Part shown: positions 35,548-45,425 of the stretch, piece by piece
Layout of the letters: each line of letters opens with the position of its first letter
Position numbering within the stretch: position 1 is the first letter of the stretch
Origin: Platerodrilus igneus
Taxonomy: Eukaryota; Arthropoda; Insecta; Coleoptera; Lycidae
Length of the DNA stretch: 64,000 nt
Direction of reading: 5' to 3'
NCBI GenBank assembly: GCA_036346225.1
Contig: JARFIW010001491.1
Coordinates: 5,270,001 to 5,334,000, forward strand
The notes under the pieces: generated by a model
Told to the model about the DNA's origin: nothing
The model's database searches: none
What the model saw: only the letters and a program-made list of their open reading frames with translations
Position numbers and translations under genes: made by a program

Positions 35548-35968
35548 ATGAGCGATTCGGAATTAGATATACCTTCCTAAACAGAAGAGTCTGCGAATTT
35601 AGCTATCAATTTGAAAATGCAAGCAAGTCTAGAAACAGGTATGAAGAAGCTTATAGGAAGTTTGAAAAATGATGTCAAGAGAAAGGAGTACAAAATGTTT
35701 GTAAAAAGGTTCTACTAGCATACTTCGAAACGCTCAAAAACTATAAAGCATAGCATCTACACTCTGGAGTACCTACTCTATGTTAAGCGCAGATCTTAAT
35801 GTCAAAAGAAATATTAACATCCACAAATATACCACTCTAGTAGCATTTCTAAAGAGAAGATCTGTGGGTTATTACGCCAAAAAATCTATGATTTGTACAA
35901 AGGACAACTTTCAAAATTATATTAAAGAGGCTGATGACAATACGTTTTTATTCGCAAAGGTATAATTT
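35548..35968 (+). pseudogene. Tyrosine recombinase copy 2, N-terminal part
   Basis: From an ATG at 35548 (MSDSELDIPS), one frame-shifted reading gives the N-terminal recombinase domain. It includes KKVLLAYFETLKNYKA and the clean frame 35780-35965 (MLSADLNVKRNINIHKYTT, VAFLKRRSVGYYAKKSM). These correspond block by block to the N-terminal half of copy 1 on the other strand. The gene breaks off at the RTE target duplication (35992-36008) and resumes at 40361. Confidence 0.65.
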
Positions 35969-35991
35969 GCTGTCAGCATATTTACAACAAT

Positions 35992-36008
35992 AACGTTTTT
36001 GATCCATT
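35992..36008. repeat. Left target-site duplication of the RTE insertion
   Basis: AACGTTTTTGATCCATT recurs at 40336-40352 with one mismatch (C to G). It brackets all RTE-related sequence in between. Confidence 0.75.
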
Positions 36009-36302
36009 TCGAATGGACCTGCACCTTGCCGAAGTTCTAAATTACTAGAATAGGTGAAATGGGTTGCGTGTTCTAATGAGCTAAAGAGCCAAACTACAGG
36101 TCCAACCAAATTAGTAGGGTCGTTAGTGAAGAATCAGACTAACGCAGTCCCCGAAAGAGGGCAGCGGCTCTTTTGGTACTTAGATTGGCAGAGACCATAG
36201 GGGTCGGTATGGCAGTCTAAGACACACTACCGCGATGTGGAAGGCAACGGGAAACCACCACATTATCTCCCAAGTACACAGCGTACTTAAATTGTAACAA
36301 AC

Positions 36303-39278
36303 ATGATGACATTCTCTGGGGTAATAGATTCCGCAGTTAAAATAGTCCCCCATTCGGATCTCCGAGAGGAGACTACTTCGGAGGATGCAATCGGAAAGTT
36401 AAAAATAAGAGTCGGGAACATTCTGCGAGTCGGAGCGTGGAATGTTAGAAGTATGAAGCAAGTAGGTAAGCTAGAGAACCTAAAAATCGAAATGAATAGG
36501 TTATCATTAGACATAGTAGGGATCAGCGAAGTTCGGTGGCCAGAGGCGGGGGATTTTTGGAGTGGAGACTTCAGGGTAATTCATACAGGAGCAGAGGAAG
36601 GAAATTTGGGTGTGGGGATAGTTATGCGGAAAAAGATAGGATACTGTGTAGAAAATTACTTACAAAAGAACGAAAGAGTACTCATGGTTAGATTAGAATC
36701 TAAACCGGTAAACACAGTAATAATACAAGTATACATGCCCACCTCTAGCTACAGTGACGAAGAGGTAGAAGCCATCTACAAAGATATCGAAGACATATTA
36801 AGATACGTAAAAGGACATGAAAATTTAATAATTACGGGGGATTTTAATGCCTTGGTAGGTGAGAGTAGGGAAGGAGCGGTAGTAGGTTTATTTGGTTTAG
36901 GCACGAGAAACGACAGGGGAAATAGGCTGGTAGAATTTTGCGACAAGAACAATTTAATCATCACAAACACATTATTTCAACATCATGTTAGAAGACGATA
37001 TACGTGGAAGATGCCAGGAGATATAGGAAGATATCAAATAGATTACATTCTTGTTAGACAACGGTCTAGGTATCAAATAAAAGACTGTAAAAGCTGCCCA
37101 GAAGCAGATATAGACACTGACCACAACATCGTAATTATGAAGGTCGCACTTAAATTTAAAAATCTAAAAAAAAGGAACGGAAAAAGGCACTTGGACTTAG
37201 AGAAACTAAAAGATAAAGATATTCAAGTAAGATTCGAAAAAAAGTCAAATGAATTGCTGAATGATATCGGGAAAATATCTGAAACTAAGGAAGTAGAAAC
37301 AGAATGGAATAACATTAAATCCAGCCTAGACATGGCGGCCAGAGATATTCTGGGGTATATACAAAAAGAAAATAAGAAACCATGGATAACAAAGGATATC
37401 GTGAATTTAATAGAAGAAAGACGAAAATACAAAAATAAATCAGACGAAACAGGAAAACAGAGAAACAAAGCCATAAAATGGGAAATTATTCGAAAATGCA
37501 GAAAAGCTAAAAAACAATGGATTGATGAAAAGTGCAAAGAGGTACAAACTAAGATGGAAATAGGAAAGACAAACGAAGCATGCAAATTAATTAGAATGAA
37601 TTTTAGGGATATAAAACCGTATAGTAAAAATATAAGGGACGCACAAGGAAACGTCATTATAGAAAACGTAGAGAAAGTGAGTAGATGGCAAGAATATATA
37701 GGGAATTTATATGCAGGAGAGGAACTAACTGCATTAGAACAGGAATCAGACATTGAAAATGATGACTTGGGATATCCTATACTTCGAGACGAGTTTGAAT
37801 TAGCATTAAAGGGTCTGAAAAATGGTAAGGCGCCGGGTACAGATAAGGTGCAAGCAGAAACTCTAAAGGCCGCTGGACAAGCAGTAACAGAACGTCTGTT
37901 CCAACTTGTAAGCTATATGTATGAGACAGGCGAGATACCCAAAGATTTCAAACGTAACATCATAGTAACTATACCAAAAAAGAAAGGCGCGGATAGATGT
38001 GAAAATTTTCGAACAATAAGTTTGACAGCACACGTGTCAAAAATATTAACTAGAATTGTGCAAAGACGAATGGAAAAACGAGCTGAAGAAATACTAGGAG
38101 AAGACCAATTTGGGTTTAGGCGAAACAGGGGAACACGGGAGGCTATTTTAGCTCTGAGAGTGATAATGGAGAAAACAATAGAAAAAGGGGAAATCATGCA
38201 TATAGGGTTTGTAGATCTGGAGAAAGCATTCGACAAAGTAAATTGGAAAAAAATGTTTGAAATACTCAAAAAGATTGGAATGAGTTATAGGGATAGACGA
38301 ATAGTACATAGCTTATACAAAGAGCAAACAGCAGTAATAGAATTAGAGCAGGAACGTAGAGAAGTAAACATTAGGAAAGGGGTGAGACAGGGATGTGCCC
38401 TATCCCCATTGATCTTTAACTTGTACATAGAAGAGGCAATGAATACTGTCAAATGCATTAAGACATTTGGAATTACTATGCAGGGACAAAAAATTGATAT
38501 GCTTAGATATGCAGATGATATAGCGGTATTAGCGTCTAGCAAGGAAGAGTTAGAAGCTGCTCTTAATAAAATGGAAACGGTTCTGACAGAGAGATACGGT
38601 ATGAAAATTAACAAAACTAAAACTAAAGTTCTAGTTTGCAAAGGTGGGGAAAATAAATCAAAAACAAGAATACAAGTATCTAACACGAACTTACAAGAGG
38701 TTAAGGATTTCTGCTACCTAGGAAGCCAAATAACGCAAGATGGGAAAAGCACAAAAGATATAATACAAAGATTACCACAAGGTCGTGCTACATTTAACAA
38801 GAAAAAGCAACTACTGTGCTTAAAGACCACAAACATAGAAACAAGGAAAAGATTGCTTAAAACATATGTGTGGAGCACAGCACTGTACGGCTGTGAAGCC
38901 TGGACGGTAGGAGAAGCGGACAAGAAAAAGGTAGAAGCCTTTGAAATGTGGTGCTACAGGCGTATGATGAAGATATCATGGACAGACAAAGTTAAGAACG
39001 AAGAGGTACTAAAAATGGTAGGGGAAGAAAGAAATATGTGGAAAACGATAAAAAATAGGAGAGATAGGATGATAGGCCACATACTACGGCATGAGGGAAT
39101 AGTGCGGAATATATTAGAAGCAGAGATAGGAAAAAAGAGAAGAAGAGGCAGACCTAGATTAGACTACTGCATACAGATAGTAAAAGATGTAGGCTGTAGA
39201 GGTTTCAGGGAGATGTGTAGGCTAGCCCAGAATAGAAATCAATGGAGGTACGCATCGAACCAATCCCAAGATGGATAA
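36303..39278 (+). CDS. Intact RTE endonuclease-reverse transcriptase, 991 aa
   Basis: The single ORF is uninterrupted and of normal RTE length. An APE-type endonuclease occupies about residues 40-285: WNVRSM (N47), SEVRW (E76), TGDFNAL (about 180), NDRGNRLVEFC, RYQIDYILV and TDHNIVIM. The linker to about residue 490 is helical and charged. Reverse transcriptase follows: NGKAPGTDKVQAE, NFRTISLT, DQFGFRRNRGTREA, FVDLEKAFD (D638), RQGCALSPLIFNLY and YADD (736-739). The thumb and C-terminal region end with RGRPRLDY. No key residue is missing, so this copy could encode an active protein that nicks target DNA and copies its own RNA. Proteins of this type are often misannotated as craniofacial development protein 2-like. 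The ATG at 36303 is chosen because it gives the full frame. Confidence 0.92.
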   Translation: MMTFSGVIDSAVKIVPHSDLREETTSEDAIGKLKIRVGNILRVGAWNVRSMKQVGKLENLKIEMNRLSLDIVGISEVRWPEAGDFWSGDFRVIHTGAEEGNLGVGIVMRKKIGYCVENYLQKNERVLMVRLESKPVNTVIIQVYMPTSSYSDEEVEAIYKDIEDILRYVKGHENLIITGDFNALVGESREGAVVGLFGLGTRNDRGNRLVEFCDKNNLIITNTLFQHHVRRRYTWKMPGDIGRYQIDYILVRQRSRYQIKDCKSCPEADIDTDHNIVIMKVALKFKNLKKRNGKRHLDLEKLKDKDIQVRFEKKSNELLNDIGKISETKEVETEWNNIKSSLDMAARDILGYIQKENKKPWITKDIVNLIEERRKYKNKSDETGKQRNKAIKWEIIRKCRKAKKQWIDEKCKEVQTKMEIGKTNEACKLIRMNFRDIKPYSKNIRDAQGNVIIENVEKVSRWQEYIGNLYAGEELTALEQESDIENDDLGYPILRDEFELALKGLKNGKAPGTDKVQAETLKAAGQAVTERLFQLVSYMYETGEIPKDFKRNIIVTIPKKKGADRCENFRTISLTAHVSKILTRIVQRRMEKRAEEILGEDQFGFRRNRGTREAILALRVIMEKTIEKGEIMHIGFVDLEKAFDKVNWKKMFEILKKIGMSYRDRRIVHSLYKEQTAVIELEQERREVNIRKGVRQGCALSPLIFNLYIEEAMNTVKCIKTFGITMQGQKIDMLRYADDIAVLASSKEELEAALNKMETVLTERYGMKINKTKTKVLVCKGGENKSKTRIQVSNTNLQEVKDFCYLGSQITQDGKSTKDIIQRLPQGRATFNKKKQLLCLKTTNIETRKRLLKTYVWSTALYGCEAWTVGEADKKKVEAFEMWCYRRMMKISWTDKVKNEEVLKMVGEERNMWKTIKNRRDRMIGHILRHEGIVRNILEAEIGKKRRRGRPRLDYCIQIVKDVGCRGFREMCRLAQNRNQWRYASNQSQDG

Positions 39279-39465
39279 ACTAATGACGAAAAGATAACTG
39301 TGCTTAAACATGATGATTATTATAAGTAACTACAAGAATTGGTTGGGCAATATTCTCGAATAATGTTAAGTGTGTGAAAGGATTTCCTGGAAAACCATTA
39401 TTTCGGCAAATGTCTAAGTGTTGGGGGATCTTGGTAGCCACAGGTTGCTTAACCTCCTTCACTGA
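39279..39465 (+). other. First RTE 3' untranslated region
   Basis: It follows the stop of the intact ORF. Its TAATGACGAAAAGATAA, ATGATGATTA and GTGTTGGGGGATCTTGG blocks recur in the next unit at 39610-39790, so these are repeated 3' ends rather than flanking DNA. Confidence 0.6.
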
Positions 39466-40335
39466 ATCTCGGTAAAATAGGTATAAAATTAGAAAACAAT
39501 AGAAAGGGAACGAGCTGAATACACATGCTGTGTGAGAATTTCAGGAAACTATGTAGGCTAGCTCAGAATATAAATAAGTGCAGGTACGTGTCCAACCAGT
39601 TTTGAGACGGTAAACCTAATGACGAAAAAATAAGCGCAGATAAATCTGATGATTAGTATAAACAACTAGTTGTTGGTTGCGAAATACCTGCAACTAATGT
39701 TGACTGTGCGAAAAGATAAATTGGAAAATATATTAAATCGCCAAATGGTTAAGTGTTGGGGGAACTTGGCAGCTACAGGCTGCTTACCTCCCTTCACAAC
39801 CATTGAAGGTCGAAGAATTAGGGCATATAACTGTAAAACAATGGAAAGTGATCGAACTGCATCTAACAAGAAAGAACAGCGCCTATGAGGAAAGACAACA
39901 AACATAGAATAAGAAGAAAATTGTTGAAAGCATATGTGTGGAGCACAGCGCAGTATGCCTATGAAATACGGGCAGTCTGAAACGCAGAGAGAAAAATGGT
40001 AGCAGCCTTTTGAAATGCTGTGCTTCAGATGTATGAGAACGATAGCATGGACAGACAAAGATAATAACAAATAGGTTACAGATATAGTAGGGGAACAAGG
40101 ATATCTGGGGAAAAAGAGAAATAGTAGGGCGGAATACGTTCTAAGGCATTTTTGGGCAATAGTATGTGATATATTACAAGAAGAGATAGGAAAAAAGAGG
40201 TAGATGTAGACCTAGATCAGACAGTTATAGATGCAAACTGTGCATATTTCAGGGAAATCTGTAGGTTAGTTCAGAATAGGGAACAATGATGGTACTCGTC
40301 TAACCAGTTCTAGGACTGAAGACCTAATGATGATG
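39466..40335 (+). pseudogene. Two partial tandem RTE 3' ends
   Basis: Unit 2 (39466-39800) carries the last codons (CTATGTAGGCTAGCTCAGAA) and a 3' untranslated region parallel to that after the intact ORF. Unit 3 (39805-40335) restarts further upstream in the RT C-terminal region (GTGTGGAGCACAGCG, a GEAEKKMVAAF-like block) and runs to the CCTAATGATGATG tail. Both are more decayed than the main ORF. Confidence 0.65.
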
Positions 40336-40352
40336 AACGTTTTTGATGCATT
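40336..40352. repeat. Right target-site duplication of the RTE insertion
   Basis: AACGTTTTTGATGCATT matches the left copy at 35992-36008 at 16 of 17 positions. Confidence 0.75.
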
Positions 40353-40360
40353 GATTATTA

Positions 40361-40910
40361 TTTTAGGTGGCAATTATTATTGGAGTTGCCAGTACATATA
40401 GAAAGCGGAACTTACTAACATACGTATCAGTGATGTTGTAAATGGAAATTTTTTTAAAATCACTATTTCAATCACAAAACAAATGTGATGCAAGAATTTG
40501 TGGTCACGAATGGTAATATTTTTGCATATAGAGAAAATTTAATTGATATTATTCGAAAATACTTCAACCTTCGACCACAAATTACAAAGCATAACCGTTT
40601 TTTTTTTGTTAAATATTATAGTAGCAAATGTGGAGTGCAGTCTCTAGCTGTAAATACATCTGGCAATTTACCAAAATTAATTGCTCAACATCTTGGTTTA
40701 CCAAATGCTACTGTTTATACAGAGCACTGTTTCCGGCGGTCATCTGCATCAATGCTCGCAGATTCAGGGGTTGACATCTTAAAAATTAAGCAACATGTGG
40801 CTGGAAATTCAGTACCGTGTCGAAAGGCTTCGTCGAAAATTTGACCAATAAGAAAAGAATTGCAAATAGTATATACTAGGAGAAGTAGCTGTTTCAACCA
40901 ACGTAAATCC
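40361..40910 (+). pseudogene. Tyrosine recombinase copy 2, catalytic part
   Basis: It resumes the gene broken at 35968: AELTNIRISDVVNGNFF, then KYFNLRP, and NRFFFVKYYSSKCGVQSLA with LPKLIAQHLGLPNATVYTE. The H-x-x-R box EHCFRRSSASMLADSG keeps H and R, and the next box reads IKQHVAGNS, where family members have a W. The catalytic tyrosine region is out of frame (about 40820-40850). The clean ORF is 40485-40844. With the interrupted N-terminal half, this resembles Crypton-type recombinases of insects rather than a host gene. Confidence 0.7.
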
Positions 40911-41740
40911 ATCGGGTTCGGTGTATTAGGAGGAAGGACATTCTCAAGTAGGCATTTCGAAGAATGAAATAAATGTGCCGTTAGGCTCAGGACCTGGTTT
41001 TTGTAACTGTGTTTGTAATAATATTATCGTTAATGTGTATACAGACAAATCTATTAACTAATTTGTAAGCTCTAATTAATATTTATTTCCTAAATAATGA
41101 CTTAAGTATTTAGTTACGTAAAATTTCATTACATCACTAGTGATGTAATAGACTGACAGTTTTAACAAATTTGACGTTTCATAACGTCAAAAACACATTT
41201 AAAGTTTGACATTTCGTAATGGGTTTAGATAAATGTAATTTTATTACCAAAACTAAATCGTGAGAATAGTCCCAAGCCAAATGTCTGTATTCGACCAATT
41301 TCAGCATATTCTTCTTTAGGAAGTTGTGTGGCAGACAAATGATGGAAAGTGTTCTACTTACGAATTTGTTCCCTAAACATTGTTTTACCAATTATGTAAA
41401 AGTAGGACATATAAAGCTGATGAATATACACTGTAGTGAAGCTAGCAGCTAGAGTTGCCAGCCAAAACCACGCCTCTTCAATTAGCGACTCCCCTTCTAC
41501 CAATTGTCGTTAAAGCCACGCCTACTTTAGCCCAACTTCAAATAGTTCCACCCCCCTCTTTCTTACAATACAACCTATTGTAAATAAAAACGAACATCTT
41601 CAATAACCATGTTTAGCAAACAAATCTAAATCAGAGCTTTGGTAAAAATTGAAAATTGTGTTTTCATATGAAATCTCCAAAAGCACATATATAATCTTAC
41701 TAAAGATCTCAATTTATGCATTTATTCAACTATTATGGCA
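40911..41740. other. No gene recognised
   Basis: A near-perfect 20-bp palindrome around CATCACTAGTGATG lies at 41131-41152 (CATTACATCACTAGTGATGT). TTTGACGTTTCATAACGTCA follows it closely. These may be ends of the recombinase-bearing element but are unproven. Confidence 0.4.
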
Positions 41741-42020
41741 AAAGTTATTACGTTTTTAGTAATATAAATCAAGTGGCCGCTACCTTTACTTTAATTTTTT
41801 CTGGCTTTCTGTGAATGCAACGACTTTGTCAAGAAATCTCCATTTAGATCCATTGGCACCCAACACGCGTGCGAAAGAGTTTTAGATTTCAAGCCCAAAT
41901 AAAAAGTTATTAACGTTTACGTGATATATATCAAGTAGCCGCTACTTCCACTTTAATTTGTTTCTTGCTTTCTATTAAAGCAACGACTTTGTCAAGAAGT
42001 CTCCGTTTAGGCACACCAGC
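41741..42020. repeat. Tandem duplication, 162-bp period
   Basis: The segment starting AAAGTTATTACGTTT at 41741 recurs, diverged, from 41903 (AAAGTTATTAACGTTT). Shared blocks include ATCAAGT.GCCGCTAC and CAACGACTTTGTCAAGAA. The second copy stops where the minisatellite begins. Confidence 0.8.
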
Positions 42021-42475
42021 GTCATATATTCCGTCATATCCCGCCATATCCCCTCATATTCCTTTATATCACGTCATACCCCATCATATCACGTCATAAT
42101 CCCGACATCCCGTCATATCCAGCCACATCCCGTCATATCAAGTCATATTCCGTTATATCTCGTCATATAGCATCATATCCCGTTATATCGAGTTTATCCC
42201 GACATATTGTGTCATATCCCGTCATATCACTTCATATCTTGTCATATCCAGTTATATTCCGACATATCCCGCCATACCCCGTCAAATTCCGTCATATCGC
42301 GTCGTATTCCGGCATATCCCGTCATTTAGTTATATTCCGACATATCCCGTTATATCACGTCATATCCCGTCATATTCTGCCATACCGTCATACCCCATCA
42401 TATCCTTCCACACGTCATACCCCGTCATTTCCTGTCATATTTTGTCATATTCCGTCATATCCCGCTTTCATCTAA
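42021..42475. repeat. 10-bp minisatellite (CGTCATATCC)n
   Basis: About 45 degenerate head-to-tail copies of a 10-bp unit, consensus CGTCATATCC, fill 455 bp. The open frame 42209-42475 is only a reflection of the repeat and is not a gene. Confidence 0.92.
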
Positions 42476-42899
42476 ATAGCACGTATGCTTGGTATTAAGT
42501 AGAAAATGCAATTAATTAAATATTATACTCGCGCTCTTGTATAAATTGCGATTTATACTCTTTTGAAACCGTTTGTTTTCAAAAGAAATCTTTTATTAAT
42601 AATTACGCCTTTATGCAATTAAGTACTTTATAACCAAATGTAAATGGAACTCTTTGAAAAACGTTATCTGTGCGCGAAATATTGTGAGTACTAGCAATTT
42701 TATCTTAGAACAAACTTCCTTTATGTAATAAGAACGAAAACCCTTTTCAATCACGGTCTTTATGCATTCATAATTCGCATACTGAGCCTTTTTCCAAATA
42801 TGTTTCTCTATACGAACAATTTAATATTTATATAATTTTAATTTCTTTTAAAATTTTCCAAACTCGCGCGGGTTTGCGGGGTTGCATCAATACGAATTG

Positions 42900-43896
42900 A
42901 TGCTAGAAGACGTTTTGATGTATATGGCTGTAAATATCCGGTTACAGCCGCTCTGACTAATACAAGGATGCAATGGATGCTTACTTAATAGAAAATGTGA
43001 ATTCTTACCTCTACTGCGGCCGTGTTCTCTTGCTAGCTCAGCGACAAATATGATGTGGATTTTACGAAAATGAAATGTAACAAAAAAATCTCAAGAAACA
43101 TTTATGAATAATCTTTAATACATTTATAAACATCTGTCTTTCTTTCTTTCAGAAGTAGATAAAACTATTTAAATATGCTAAAATGGTTTCAAAAATGAAG
43201 GATAAATAAATAAATAACAATTAACTATTGCAATATAAGGTTTTTAATTCAAATAAAAGCACATATGGAATTGAAATAATAATAATGGTATTTAATGGTA
43301 AATTTTAAACGATTTGGACGGTTTTTGGAACATGGTTGATGACTACTTGTTAAACGGAGGCAGCAGCAACGACCAGCATAATTTCAACGGTAAAATAAAA
43401 TTACATTGTTTAAAATCTTTAAAAGGATATTTTAATTAAGTTCTACGATAAAAGTATATTGTGTGTTAGTATTTGAAATTAGAGTAGTGTGTGTAAAAGT
43501 AGATAATTCGATTTGAACGGTGGCAGCCTTCGGTGAGGTTTGGCCGTTATATAAAAAAATTTATTAAACCTATCTGATCGGATATGTTTAAATCCGATTT
43601 TAAAGGGTGGATATTAAGTTACCTGACTTAATTTGACAAATTTTGTACATAATAAGATTTAATCAAGGAGTTATTGGTGAATAAAATTAAGATTGAAGTG
43701 TGCTCATTCTGATTATGAGAGACTTTGGACTCTATTTTTAGTATAAGTGAGAGATTCTTCAAAATTTTAATACTTCTGTGTAAGGATTTTTTAGAAGTTG
43801 CTTGTAAAAAATATTTCATGTCATAATAAGTTTGATGTCTGATTCTAGCGGTTTCATTAGAACAACACATTTATTAACGGTTTCAGTCTAAAGCAA
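42900..43896 (+). mobile_element. LTR family 3, copy 2 (approximate)
   Basis: Positions 42920-43140 align with 16680-16900. The unit is followed at 43898 by a PBS-like sequence, which suggests it is an LTR ending near 43896 (CTAAAGCAA). The left end has decayed and is not next to an AT tract. Confidence 0.4.
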
Positions 43897-43897
43897 C

Positions 43898-43916
43898 TGG
43901 CTCCCAACATTGGGCC
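43898..43916 (+). other. Possible primer-binding site
   Basis: TGGCTCCCAACATTGGGCC resembles the tRNA-Lys site TGGCGCCCAACGTGGGGC, with three differences. Its position after the presumed end of an LTR supports it. Confidence 0.4.
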
Positions 43917-45285
43917 ATCTTCATTCCACAGCAATATGTGTGTGATGGTGCATAAAAATTTAATTAAATAGTAACTTCATCTTATGAATTGTTACAATAA
44001 CATTAAATATTATATTATAAAATTTTAGTAACTGAATAATTAAATGTGATAGAGAAATCTAGTTCGTGGATCAGGTGGGGCCATGTCTCTACTAGATCCA
44101 TTCATACGTGCAGCTATGGTTTGTATATCTGAAAAATTTCTGCTTTGTTTTGGTTTCGAACTTCATACCGGCAACTAAATAAGTATGGCGTGTTGGTTGC
44201 CTACCTTACTTTACAAATTGCTCGAAAATAGTTATATAATACATCTTTAAAAGAATTAAATTTAACATCGTGCAACTGTAAATTTTGCATAAAAAGTTGA
44301 CTTGCATCGATAACGTAAACTGTTGCTGATCTACATTAACAATATAGAGGTTTTGTAATGCAGTTATAAACCAGGAGCTTCCACCCCTGGGCGAAACTTG
44401 CAAATCAGTTGGTATTTGTATACTTCAACAAAATGTATTGATTACAATCTCCCAAATTTTATTTCATAACCAGTATTTAGCATAATTAAGTAAAGTTATT
44501 TCAAATATTCTGGCTGTAATCATTTAGACGTCATTGGAATTTCCGGAGCCTGCCTTCTTAGAAGAATTCGATGAATCAACTCTTTCAGACCATTTTTTTC
44601 ATTATGTCCATCTTGTCACTGTCAATAAAGTTTATTGCCATTGAATTTTTTCGGTTACAGGTCCTATAAAATGCCTATAGATTACTAATGAGCACACTTT
44701 CATAATTAAGAGCTAAAAATTTTCCACACCATAGTTTTTGTGGTTTGCTGTTTAATTAATTCTTTGGAATTAATGAATAATTAATATGCATTGCTTCGGG
44801 TCAATATTTGTAAGATTATTTCAATTCTTAGAAGTGTTTAGCATTAAAAATTTATTTTTTACTGAATGCGTATGTGCCCATGTGCAGAGGGTGTTCCAAC
44901 AACTTTCAGTGCCATATTGTCATGATTATGGTTCAGTTTTGCGAATAAAAGCTTGTTTTGAATGCCCGAATTTTTTTGAATTTGACATAAACTTTTTAAT
45001 GTGACTCTTAAAAAATAATGTTTACGAATCTCAAATCACTTCATGAGTCAGCCATTTGGCTTATAACGCCTTCATGTTGGCGATTTTAACCACTTACATC
45101 CAATGTTTGATTTCAGACCAAAAAAGTCTTTTAGCATCATTGCATAACGCTATCCCATTTACTGAAACAACTATAAATATTCAAGAAATATAGCCAAGGA
45201 CTTCTCAACTTACAAACCAAACAAGTACTCGTAAATAGAGATGTTGTAGATGCACCAGTTTGCTAAATTGCATAACTGACGTAGA
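43917..45285. other. No gene recognised
   Basis: A short plus-strand open stretch at 44530-44600 (FPEPAFLEEFDESTLSDHF) is preceded by an acceptor-like TCATTTAG but has no donor or family match. The frame 44786-45004 is not recognised. Confidence 0.35.
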
Positions 45286-45289
45286 TCAA

Positions 45290-45425
45290 AATAAACCGCG
45301 TAACTCAGTACGATTTTTTCCAAGAACTAAAATCACCATCTTTCATTTCTAATACCCGTTCAACAAATGCATAACGTTCACCATGATCCGCTGGGTTCAA
45401 CATTTACGTGAGCTACACTTTGAAA
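45290..45425 (-). pseudogene. Possible mariner-type transposase remnant
   Basis: A minus-strand frame reads LNPADHGERYAFVERVLEM, then KDGDFSSWKK. It resembles the segment just before the first catalytic acid in some insect mariner-type transposases. The catalytic region that should follow is too decayed to read. The call is tentative. Confidence 0.25.

Larger units (their letters stand above)
36009..40335 (+). mobile_element. RTE-clade non-LTR retrotransposon with tandem 3'-end copies
   Basis: The element sits inside a tyrosine-recombinase pseudogene and is flanked by a 17-bp duplication. Its 5' untranslated part (36009-36302) contains GGCAACGGGAAACCACCAC, a sequence typical of the start of many RTE elements. 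One long ORF follows. Downstream of the first 3' untranslated region there are two further partial 3' ends (about 39466-39800 and 39805-40335). The last ends CCTAATGATGATG, a short repeat tail of the RTE type, directly at the right duplication. Confidence 0.85.

Noticed and set aside
37223..37753. Long minus-strand frames under the RTE ORF
   Set aside because: They are shadows of the 991-codon plus-strand ORF.
35300..41200. A large palindrome formed by the two recombinase copies
   Set aside because: The flanks and spacer show no matching inverted sequence by eye. Only the genes are related, and their divergence is too high for recent palindrome formation.
41864..41880. Another primer-binding site (TGGCACCCAACACG)
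   Set aside because: It lies within a tandem duplication and is not next to an LTR end. The match breaks off after CCCAAC.
42209..42475. An 88-codon open frame rich in HIPSY-type repeats
   Set aside because: It is the translation of the 10-bp minisatellite and has no independent coding evidence.
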